From Leptidea sinapis (lineage: Eukaryota; Arthropoda; Insecta; Lepidoptera; Pieridae): a stretch of 64,000 nt of DNA. The position numbers and the translations under genes are program-made. Below the pieces are notes generated by a model. It did not search any database, was not told where the DNA came from, and saw nothing but the letters and a program-made list of their open reading frames with translations. Where the stretch lies: NCBI RefSeq assembly GCF_905404315.1, contig NC_066283.1, positions 8,122,001 to 8,186,000 on the forward strand, given 5' to 3'. Of the stretch, positions 1-10,382 are shown piece by piece (the first letter of the stretch is position 1; every line of letters begins with the position of its first letter).

Positions 1-852
1 AGTATATAATCTTTCTTTGCCATATTAGCCACATTTATTATTAATTTATTTTGGAATATGTTGAAATATGTTTACTTTACTTGAAAAACTATGGTGAAAT
101 ATATTTCAGTAGTTATGTTGTCTAAATATAGCATAGTTACATTTTATAACATACACAAGCGATCTCGCACTTCAAGGTCAATCAACGTCAAGGGATTCTT
201 CTTAGTCATTCGGAATGAATATCTCAAATTATTACTTTGAAAGCATGAATATTTTGTTTTGTTTTAGAATGAAAATATAAAATTGACTATAAAACCATAA
301 CCAAAAATAAATAAAACCTTTTTTCTTTCATTGAATATACTCATTTATTCTGAAATATAACGACTTTGTGTCGTATGTGTAAAATAAAATATAAAACACA
401 ATATGAATAATTTATGCATGCTGTTATAGCTTGTTTCAATAGCTTTCAGAAATATTCACTGAAATTATCCTAACTATAAGCATTCTTTTGCTACACATAA
501 AATAATACGCGTCGATAGACTTTCGTAAAGGTGAATAGAATGGGAAAAAAATAAGACATGAGGCTGTGTGGTCGAAGAAATTTTGCCTAGCCCGAACGGA
601 AAATTTAAATAAAAAAAAATGTGAAAAAGAAATAGGTAAACTGACAAGTGACAAACTTGGCTGAATGCGCATATTGTGCGGTGCCAAATAAAACTGACAA
701 CCGTTTTTGTTGAACCGTGTTTAGATTCATTAATCATTGCATTGCATTTGCAATTAACATTATTGAAGAAAAACTAATCTTTATCGTAATATTTATAAAT
801 CTTATATTTGAGTTAAACTTAAATCGGCGCTTCCTTATTTAATGTAATAGTG
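1..852. other. AT-rich intergenic stretch, no gene seen
   Basis: No coding region with recognisable protein similarity is visible here. Two overlapping minus-strand reading frames of 83-87 codons have low-complexity, Phe/Ser-rich translations and no domain. The last part must contain the TMEM60 promoter and 5' UTR, but I see no clear TATA box or initiator that I would defend. Confidence 0.5.
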
Positions 853-1260
853 ATGGCTATTCTACATAGAGCACTTTTTACATGGTTTATTTTTCTGGTT
901 TTCCTCATTCTTCTCTGCTTACGATTAGAATCCAGAACTCATTGGAATTGGTTTATAGTATTTATTCCGATGTGGGTTTATGATAGCATACTTTTAATAT
1001 ATGTCGTATTCCACATGGTATCACATTGCAGAAATGGTATCGAGAGATTTCGTGGCACAATAAATAAAAATGTGTGGTATATCGCAGCGATTGTTCTTAA
1101 AATGGCAGCTCAGATTGTAATTTGCATAAAATTAGAGTACACAAAAATTTATCTGCCAATATATGTTGTTATGACACCTTTATGGATGTTACTACCAGTG
1201 CTATGTGTGGAAGTTTTCATGCACTTAATAAAAAACTCCAGCAGAAGTAGTAGATATTAA
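853..1260 (+). CDS. TMEM60: Transmembrane protein 60 (TMEM60)
   Basis: Intronless gene for a 135-residue multi-pass membrane protein. The translation aligns by eye with vertebrate TMEM60 (about 133 residues): an N-terminal hydrophobic segment (LFTWFIFLVFLILLCLRL), the family block HWNWFIVFIPMWVYDSILL, a basic loop with a CRNGIERF stretch, then two more hydrophobic segments ending near residue 125. Four membrane helices are likely. The first ATG of the frame is at 853; the GTG at 850 just before it is not needed. The molecular function of TMEM60 is not established, so only the family is named. No intron is visible. The next gene starts 174 bp downstream on the same strand with no AATAAA in between; the first AATAAA is at 1704-1709, inside intron 1 of that gene. 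Confidence 0.9.
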   Translation: MAILHRALFTWFIFLVFLILLCLRLESRTHWNWFIVFIPMWVYDSILLIYVVFHMVSHCRNGIERFRGTINKNVWYIAAIVLKMAAQIVICIKLEYTKIYLPIYVVMTPLWMLLPVLCVEVFMHLIKNSSRSSRY

Positions 1261-1434
1261 GTCAAGAACCTGGTAATATGAGTCTTATGTATATATTGAA
1301 TTATGAAGAACCATGTGACTGAGATAATTTAGTACTTGGCAAGAATTCACTAACATTGCTGGCAATGTGATGACAAATAGCTGTGGTGTCTAGTGATATA
1401 ATAAGACTAGAAAAATCTAATTTTTATTTCCATT

Positions 1435-3855
1435 ATGGATAATATCCATGAATTAAAGTCCAGCATTATTAAAGAGGTTCCTGTTGGAACTAAAGCTGTA
1501 CTTAATTGTGTAAGCAATGACTTCAACCACAACTTTATGTTTTGGCTATTTGACAAAAATAAAATCATCGGACCAGGTAACACCTATGATGAAAGAAAAT
1601 ACAAATATGAGGTCTTATCTGGACGCCTTCATATTGATGTAAGTTTTATATAACCACTAGCACTAACTGATGTAAAATTGTCATTAACAATTAATTTTGT
1701 AGAAATAAAACACTCCTTAAAAAATTGTGCTCATATACACCTTAAGTACATTAATGTCTTGTGCACAAAATTTTTAACATTGTACTACATGGTGGCCATA
1801 TGGCAACGGCACCAATCAGGAAGTTATTATTATCACATTGCTTTTTAAGTATGTGAAGTCTTTCTTCTTTTTTTGTCTGCTAGAAAAACCCATTATGTAG
1901 GCCTGCTTTAGCTGGAGTTATATAATTGTATCATATCTTGGGCTTTATGCATCCCCCTTAATTTTTTTTTATTTTTCCAGCACATTTGGATGCTTCTCCC
2001 CTCAAAGTTGCCACCATAGAACCATCTTACTCACCAAACTTCCTTTTCTCATGACACAATCATCCAACCCTCTTAAAGTTAAGCAGTATAAGCTGCCATA
2101 GCAATGACAATATAATTCTAATTTTGATTGCATCAAACACTGCAAGATTTAAAGGTAGAAAATCTCAATTTCCTAAAGTGTGGAGTGTCACTCCAATACT
2201 CTTAAGTTACAGTAGCAGCCAATTACGAAGTAGCGGTAGATTCAATAAGAAAAATATTTTTTTGTCATTCATAAGTGTCATTTCCGTGACCTGAATGACA
2301 CGAATAAAGTTATTTTGATTTGATTTGAGTACACTAATATAAAATGACCTTCTATAGAAACACCAATAACTGTGGCAATTCTGCCCCTGGTGAAAACTCT
2401 ATGTATATTTCTACTGCTAATAAACCATATTTTTGGTTCTTTTTAACAAAAATTATCAGTGAACCCAACTCAATTTCTAGATATTATAATCATATTTTTT
2501 ATTATTATTGTAGAATGTGTCTCCCAATGAGGCTGGATACTATAAATGTGTGTCAAAGAATCTTGATGGATCAGGCATATCAGTTGGAGAGGTAGAAATG
2601 ATTGTTCAGGGTTCCAGTTCTACTGCAATGGATGCTATTAAACTTGTTGCCATAGTAGTTTCCATATTAATAATAATTGCTTGTGCAGTTATATATTTAA
2701 GATTAAGAAAACAGTGGAAAAAGTATGATGGAAGGACAGTTGTGCCAGGTATTTTTTTTACAAAACTACCATCTTTAAATAGTCATTTTAAAACAAGGAT
2801 TCATACATATGACTTGACTACAAGTAACTCAATAACTATGTATTACTATTAGCATCTAAGGTGAATTTGACTATCTCATGGCAATTACAATAGGACAAAA
2901 TACTGATACATTTGTTTCAAATGATGTAGGCATTAACCAGATACTTACGGGTTAAATTTTTAGGGGTCTATACATGATTTAACTAGTAAATTTTAAAACA
3001 AAGTCTGAGCACATTTTTATTTCTTTTGTGTATCATAGAAACATTTTTAAGACTATGGTTGGATCCCATGACAATTGTTTTTGTGTTTGCAAGGCTTGAT
3101 ATTTACCTAATTAAACACAAAAATCAAGTAGAGTATATCTCTATAATTGATGTCGATGATAATCTCTTATAAGTCAGGATGAATAAAATCTTAATTATTT
3201 ATCAATAATGTTGGAACATACATAGGGTTGATTTAAATAGCCCTTAGAGGTGTCCTGCTAGACATTATTAAATTAATCTTCTCATCCTTATACTATTTTT
3301 TTGGACATCTATGTATGTAAATATTATAATGTCATAGTAATGCAAAATACACCTGTTGCTCCAAATTAGTAATTTAATATGTTCTTTAAAAAAACGCAAA
3401 TTGGACAGTGAACTACAGATATATGAAAATAATAATGAGTATTACATTAGTGACGAGAAGACATTATTTTTAACCTTGCAATATGTTAAATATTATTACA
3501 TAATCTAAGGACACTGGTCAGTTCCATAAATGCATTATTATTATAATATAAACACAACTATCTATATCCAAAAGACCTTATACTAATTGTGAATAAAAAT
3601 AAAACAAATTATTAAACTTGTTTTTCTTTTTTAATGATTATTGCAAATTACATTGCAGTGGATGAATTAGAGGAAGAGGATGGTGATGAGATTTACAATC
3701 AAACAACAACAACAATAGAGCCAGTAGCTGGACCCAGCAGAAACCAGTCGTCTGATCAACTACTGTATGGCATAGATAATCAAGGTCTTGATACAGATTT
3801 TAATTCAGTTTTTGAGAATATACAAATAAAATCTCCAAATGTAAGCCTCATTTAG
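1435..3855 (+). CDS. Small single-Ig-domain, single-pass membrane protein (unrecognised)
   Basis: Read as three exons, 1435-1638, 2514-2748 and 3659-3855, with GT/AG junctions and consistent phases (0, then 1), giving 211 residues. Exons 1-2 form one Ig domain: first Cys in KAVLNCVS, core Trp in MFWLF, and the closing NEAGYYKC signature. A hydrophobic helix follows (DAIKLVAIVVSILIIIACAV), then a basic stop-transfer (RLRKQWKK) and an acidic, Ser/Thr-rich cytoplasmic tail. The protein looks like a type I surface protein, yet the ATG at 1435 gives no signal peptide. An AG at 1409-1410 could be the acceptor of an undetected upstream exon that supplies one. The tail either stops at 3855 or is spliced again at the GTAAGC at 3841. 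I do not recognise the family, so no function is assigned. Confidence 0.75.
2215..2330 (+). repeat. 3' tail of a CR1/L2-type LINE in intron 1 of the Ig gene
   Basis: The segment ends with a short tandem TTTGATTTGA-type tail after AATAAAGTTATTTTGAT. Tails built of short tandem repeats are usual for CR1/L2-like LINEs. Its AGCGGTAGATTCAATAA motif recurs near 41046. No coding part is left. Confidence 0.5.
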
Positions 3856-3913
3856 AAATATACATATTTAAGTATAGGGCAAATTTTATGAAGAATTTTT
3901 GATATTACTAAGT

Positions 3914-6900
3914 TTACAATGTAATGTCTCTTGTGTTATTAAACTGATCAGTGTTATTATGACTTGTTTCACTTGCAGGAGTTATATTTGACTGTGATGT
4001 AGAATCCAGTGTATCCTCTTCATCCTCATCTCCGTTTGTTTCCATCTCAAAAACTCTCACTTTTCGTTGAAGGTTAGATAACACAACTGAAACTTTACGT
4101 GCTCCTGACACTGCAATTCTAAAACCACTCATTTTTTCCAAAACTTTGTAAACACTCTGATCTAATAGTGGTGATATATTTTTTTGTGCTACTTGCTCAT
4201 TGAAGGCAATTGATTTAGATTTCAAGTTAAATTCTTGAGAATTATCTAGTGCAATTTTCAGTGGTAGCTGCACAAAAACTGTACTATCTGCAATACTTGG
4301 ATGTCTTAAAAGTAAGGAAAGGTATTCAGGCGAATAAAACTGGATATCCAGTATATCTAAATTTTCATCAAGAATATTGTCCCCCTCTTGAATCAAACTT
4401 GATGAAAATGTATATCTACTTAATGTTCCTGAACATACTCTTTCTTTTGTGCTCACTGACATAAAATGTAACCCTTCTTCTGGTACTTTATTATTTATAA
4501 AAGCCATCATAAATGCCTGCCGATTTGTATCATAAATTTGAGATATCCTTAAATTTTCTTTCCAATTCATATCGGCTTCCCCATTATAACACTTTATATT
4601 GTTATAAACAGAAAAATATTTAGCAATATGTTTATCATGAAAATCAAACAGTTTATTGATTTCATGTGTCAGATGCTTATGTTGTTGTACAAGTGAATAT
4701 TTTTTAAATTCAGATATAGAAAATATTGTATCATTCTCTTTTAATAAACATGCATTTTCCTTCAAAATCTTATGCCAGGGATTATCTTCATCATCCGGTA
4801 ATAATGTTATCTCTTGATCCTGCAAGTACTGACCAAGTCTTTCCAAATTAAATTTTACTGGTTTTTCAGTTGTACTCTCATTGTTGCCTGATTGAACTTT
4901 ATCAAAATTGTATAAGAAGTCAGCAATATGTGTAAGTTCTTGTTGAGTTATTTTCACAATATCACTTGAAGTCTGTTCGTCTAATAGTCGAACAATTACA
5001 ACAAACAGCCACCTGAAGAATGCTTTATAATTTCTCATGGACAGGTCAATCACCTGCTGTAGTTCTAAACACTTGTTTAAAAATGCAAAGCAGGCTCTTA
5101 TTGCATTTGTTATTTTGTTTTCCTCAACTCCAGTTACCTAAACCGAATATAAATATATCTATAAATGCAAATCAATATTATATTAATTATTGGTTTTTAA
5201 AAAGGGACAGGACAAAGCTGTTCTAAATAAATTATTATTAATGGTTAATAAAGTAAATTTATAGAATGACTTGTGAGATACTAACAATATTTAGGGAGAA
5301 CACTTGGTATTCGATTCTCATTCTATTTCTGTAATAAAATATGGTACTAATTTTTAAACAAATATTTATAATAAATGATGTGTGGAAACTTCGCCATTGA
5401 GTGCGCCACTCTTTCGATAGTTGAACTCAAGCGCCGACAGGTCCGTGTGTCCGCCGACTCTTACTGTCCGCTGGCCGCTTAGATACAAATTCATTCTTCT
5501 GTGACTTCTGGTGACCATGTTGTTGCGCATAATTACTTAAATTTCGATTATGTACACTGAGTAGTTAATTTATTAATACCCATACTATACTTCACATACC
5601 CATTTCCAAAATTTAAGTATATATAATGTACCATGATGTTTAAAATTTACATTGGAAATATAATACTAAGGATGGTTGTTAAAGATAATCTTCTTTTCAA
5701 AATTTCTGGTGCCTATTCATTGGATTGCATAATTTTTATATATGCTCACGCTCACCAGGTAAGCTGATATGGAAGGTCATATGCTATAGGTCGAGTTTCC
5801 TCATTTCGATTGCTCCGTTCGGAGTTCTGACCTAAATCCCATGTCTGAAACTATCTGAGTGAGCTCCACCAGAAACAAAGCCGAGCTGTGTGTATGTGAA
5901 TTGCAACAAGGGGGTCACATTGCAATTTCAATCTTTACATAAAAACCTGTTAGATTCTTACTATCCTAGCTTGTATGTCACTAGCGATATTATTTTTTAT
6001 TGATTTAATCAAAATGTAATGATCAAATTAACAAAAAATTAAAAATAAAATTCAACTATAACGATATTATTAAAATAATCTTCTAAACCCCACGCTTTTG
6101 TTTATAATTAAATATATTTTTTTACACTATTTTCAATTTAAATTTATTCAAATTTATTTTCTGTTTTTTAGTTGAATTTTATATAAAGCGCTTAATTCAG
6201 GTAGCCGGAGATCACCGAACTAGCTCTGATAATAAGTAGCTCAGTTAAATCACTTCTTAATCTTAATAATTTATAATGGAAACAGAATACTTAAACAGCG
6301 CCATCTTTTCGTAAATAAAAACATTACAGAATCATTTGTATACGCGTATATTCCATGATATCATTTCATAATTGCCTTAAAAGTTTATTAAAATGCTGCT
6401 AGATGGCGTGAAACACAAATTCACCGCCATCTATTCGCTTCTAAACGAATTAGATACTATAATTTTGTGGAACTGTCTTGACATGTCGCGCGATTCCTTT
6501 ATAGTTTACAATAAATTACTAGATGGTGCTTATTAGTGATTTATTTATTCTAAAATTATATAAATTGGCAAAAATCTTATTTTGCATATTGTATAATAGA
6601 ATAATCTTGTCAAATTAGTGTATAATGTCACTCGATAAATCTACAAAGTTTGAACGAAATCTAGCCGTTTAAAGTGGGTCAAAATAGCGCCCAAAGAAGT
6701 CGGTTACAAACATACAGGTGAAACTAATAAAAAGCGTGTAAAAACAACTTGGTTATTAATTGATTTTCCAAAATTGTGAGGATAAAACTACATGAAATAA
6801 CTAAACATTTTATTGGTAACAAAAAACTGATTCCAACTTAGCTTAGGCATTTTATCCTCAAGTATTGTTAGTGCCTCACAAATCTATTTCTTAGCTTAAT

Positions 6901-9709
6901 TATGTAAATGGCTCCTTAAGGAATCTTCAAGACCAGAGTAAATAGGCATACATAGGAGAAAACTATGCTAATATGTAGTCTTTTTCTTATAAAAAAATAT
7001 TATATGTGCTTTTTTATAAATTCAAATACAATCATATTAATTTGTTATGGAACACTGTTGTGCATTTAAGTTATTGTTAGCTCTATAGGCAATGTTTTAC
7101 AATAATTATTAATCAGCACACAAAATTAGAATTAAATGTAACAAGTACCACTTATATAACTTACATACCTTATATCGATCTGAAACTCTTGTTAAACCTC
7201 TTAATTCAGATAAGTAGTATGTAAGATTCTGGCCAACAATGTTCAACTGGTTCAAAACAAGCTTTTGAATTGTGGAATAACTCAGTTCAACAGAACTACC
7301 AAATTTTTTAAGACCCTTTGCTGTTAATTCTTGCAGCAAAAATAGTTCTAATTCATCAGAAGGAACACCTAAAATAATAATCACAAAAAGTTTATACACA
7401 AATTTAATAATGATACTAACTAAGCATAAATATTTTTATTTCTCTAGTGTGGCAGAACATGCTTAAATCTAGATTTTAATATTACACATAAAAAAAAATT
7501 GAGTCTAAGGCTGAGGTCTATAAACCATACTACGAAGCTGTGGAATGAGCTTCCTTGTGTGGTGTTTCCGGGATGATATGACATGGGTACCTTCAAAAAA
7601 AGCACATACACCTTCCTTAAAGGCCGGCAACACTCTTGTGATTCCACTGGTGTTGCAAGACAATGTGGGCGGTGGCTTAACACCAGGTGACCCGTACACT
7701 CGTTTGTCCTCCTATTCCATAAAAACAAAAAAAAAACATACTTTGACTTTGCTCAGACTTAACTTATATAAAACTTAGCTGTAAGCTTTGCACAATGTTT
7801 TATTTCGTTTTTATAGTAGTTTGACAGGTAAAATTATACTGAGCTTAAGATAGCCCAATGCAAGTCGATTTCGCGTGTTATCACACTCCCTTAAGTTTTA
7901 TGTGAGTAAAGTCTGAGCAAAGACTAACTACACTTTATAGATCTCGGCTTAATGGGATTAATTTAAAATGTTGATTATCTATAAGGGTTTAATATTTTTT
8001 ATTTGAGTTATGGACCTCATATGGCCAGTGATGTATGTGTATTTGAAAACTCACCCAACATCAATAACTCCAGCAAATCAGCAGACACACCTCCTTCTGG
8101 TACAGTTGAAGCATAATATGCCATCTTAGTGTCCATTTCCAGTAATATGTGCTCCCATGCTTCAGTAATGGAATTCATAGTTTTGTCTAGATGTGACATG
8201 AGATGAATAATCCTGTCATGTTTGTTAGCTACAATTGATATTTCTTCACAATACGCTGATAAAACAGTTGTATTAACAAAAGCCACAAATACATTGTTTG
8301 TTTGCCTTTCAATGTAAAGTACTTGCATCATACTAAAATCATCTGATAGAGTGATATCAACAATTTTGTATTCTCCATACTCATTCTTTGTTATCTGTGG
8401 TAGATGTATACTTCCATAAGGATATGAACCAAAAATACTCATAAAAATATATCCTGAGCCATATGTTATCATCAACATACTTAGTTGAGTGTGTTCTGTA
8501 TTTTCTTTGAATAGTTTTGTGCTTTCCTCAGTACTTGTACTAGGTGACAAAGGTTTTTGTAAAAATATTGTTGAGTCATCCTTAAAAAAATTGGAATTAG
8601 AGTAAAGGCATAAGTTTTATATCTGTATTTTAAAAGCTCTTATTAGAGTTGGTGTTTGTGAAAATTTTGTAGGTTTAAATGAAAAGAAGTTCAATAATAT
8701 TTTACTAGTTAAATTAAGACCTCCTCATAGCATATAATATGATTACTAGCTGACTTGACCGACATTGTTCTGTACATAATAAATAAAATACTGTTTTATT
8801 ATGCATTGGTCAATAATATTAACATTAAGAATTCTTTCATAAAACATACTCTGTTATTACAATGAAATTGTTATTTATAAATGTGTCAATAAATTCTCTC
8901 ATAGAAAATATGTCCATATGAAATAAAAATAAGTATGCCCAAATCAAAATAAAAACTATTCAAACTCTTAAGTTGGGCTAAACTACACTCTTATTAGGTT
9001 AGGAGTTCACTGGAAATAACATCAGGACACTTGATTTGTATATATTAAGATAATATAATAATGAATTTGAATATCAACAGTCAGCTATGTAAAATTAAAA
9101 GATATTGCAGATTGTTAAGAACCTTTAAACCAGTCTTAAAAATTATACATACATATATATTGTAGTCAGAAGAATTTTCTAATGTGCCTGCTTTCACTGC
9201 CCATCTTATGAATGGAATGCCATAATTCTTATATTCATGAAAATCCTCAGTTTCTCGAGCAAAATCATATTTACCAAGGATTCCTTTATCTTCTATATCT
9301 ATGATATAAACAGTTCCAGTGTTGTATCCAATTGCTAATGCCTGAAACAAAAAATATGTGGGAATTAATATACAATAATGTTATTACATTGGATCTAAAA
9401 CTTAGACTGTTTGAATAATAATGACTTACTTTACCATCAGGCCTCCATTCCATTGCTTCTACCAGAACATTTTCTTTATATGGTGGCAAATTCCATACTT
9501 TTTGCCAGTGGAGCCTATGAACTTGTACTTCGCCTAAAAATATATGACAGTAAGTGCTAAGAGCATATTTCGTTTAATACAACTGGCCATAATATTATAC
9601 CTTTGAAATTACTAAGTGCTAATAAATCAAGCCTATGACTCCAAACCATAAGATCTACTTGATTTGGAACGTGTCTCTCCTCCACTTGTCTTATTCCACA
9701 TTGATACAT
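3914..9709 (-). CDS. ANAPC4: Anaphase-promoting complex subunit 4 (APC4)
   Basis: Six exons on the minus strand: 9709-9601, 9533-9430, 9341-9153, 8580-8055, 7368-7169, 5137-3914, all with GT/AG ends and matching phases, giving 783 residues (human about 808). APC4 is a scaffold subunit of the APC/C ubiquitin ligase, linking the platform to other subunits; the complex marks cyclins and securin for degradation. Exons 1-3 encode the N-terminal WD40-like propeller (VDLMVWSHRLDLLAL, EAMEWRPDGKALAIGYNTG). Exons 4-6 encode the long helical APC4 domain, including the family block IDLSMRNYKAFFRWL near the start of the last exon. The C-terminus is acidic and Ser/Thr-rich (GDEDEEDTLDS), probably disordered. 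The start ATG at 9709 opens with MYQCGIRQVEERHVPNQVDL, as expected for the family. The 2-kb intron 5 and the 0.7-kb intron 4 carry repeats; the coding sequence looks intact. Confidence 0.93.
5138..7168 (-). other. Intron 5 of ANAPC4
   Basis: About 2 kb without a reading frame of interest. It holds a GC-richer patch near 5385-5530 and several short motifs of the type AGATGGCG/CGCCATCT around 6300-6540 that look like old repeat pieces. I cannot assign them to a family. Confidence 0.5.
7540..7730 (+). mobile_element. 3' end fragment of a jockey-like LINE (family J) in ANAPC4 intron 4
   Basis: Plus-strand fragment from TGTGGAATGAGCTTCC through the G-rich GTGGGCGGTGG block to the tail TCCATAAAAACAAAAAAAA. 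It encodes the last residues of the LINE ORF2 (a WNELPCVVFPG-type C-terminus). The same 3' end occurs at about ten other places in this window in both orientations, so this is the most abundant repeat here. Antisense to ANAPC4. Confidence 0.8.
8745..9053 (+). repeat. RTE-like repeat tail in ANAPC4 intron 3
   Basis: Starts CTAGCTGACTTGACCGACATTG, contains ATTCTCTCATAGAAAATATG, then an AAGTTGGGCTAAACTACACTC block, and ends in a TATATATTAAGAT-like tail. A better preserved copy lies at 62535-62893. The layout resembles 3' ends of RTE-type LINEs common in insects; the family name is from memory and uncertain. Confidence 0.6.
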
Positions 9710-10382
9710 TTTTATATAATTTATATAAAGCTTAACTCCTTAATGCTGATTGAATGATGAATTTTTTTGCCTAAAATCTCTTTATTTGATTATTCTACCG
9801 AATATTAACTCCATTCATTATTCATATCTGCAACTTGCTTGTCTTCTAGGAAGTAGGAACTTGATCGCTTTACTAAAAGCCGTAATAATTTATTTTTTGT
9901 TTTGTCCAGTGAAATAATTATTCAGTATTCATATTATTTCAATCAATAATTCGCTGGAACATTGAGTTTTAATATTATAGGTAGTAACTAACTACCATTA
10001 TTATACTCTTTGATTACAACTCTAAAGAATCGATATTCGAACTCGATAAAAAACAGTAAAACGTTAAAAACTAAAAGATCTACAACTGGTCTGTGGGCTA
10101 TTCAATATTTTTTTTTCTTCCCGTTAATGGGAGTGGCAAGGAACGTAGTGTTGAAATTCTCTTTGGTGGCAAGGGCAGAGCCATGCAGCCATGTTTAGTG
10201 TGCAAAAAAGTTTTTGTTCCCATTTCACTTTCTCGTACGAAAACGAATATTTTTATTTTGTAAACGTCTTGTATATTATTAAATTACATATATTTATCGG
10301 TTTTAGGCAATAACTTGTAGTTGTCATTCGATTTATATGGAAATAAAACAAAAATAAAATAAATGCTAATTTGTATTTTGTA
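9710..10382. other. Upstream region of ANAPC4, with part of a repeat
   Basis: Holds the ANAPC4 promoter and 5' UTR (minus strand). No host reading frame is seen. Bases 10203-10250 contain a motif (TTTCACTTTCTCGTACGAAA) that recurs inverted at 17703-17727; see that entry. Confidence 0.45.

Noticed and set aside
436..737. Two overlapping minus-strand frames of 83-87 codons
   Set aside because: Low-complexity translations rich in Phe, Ser and Leu, no domain, no splice context; expected by chance in AT-rich DNA.
4249..4464. 71-codon plus-strand frame
   Set aside because: Antisense shadow of the last ANAPC4 exon.
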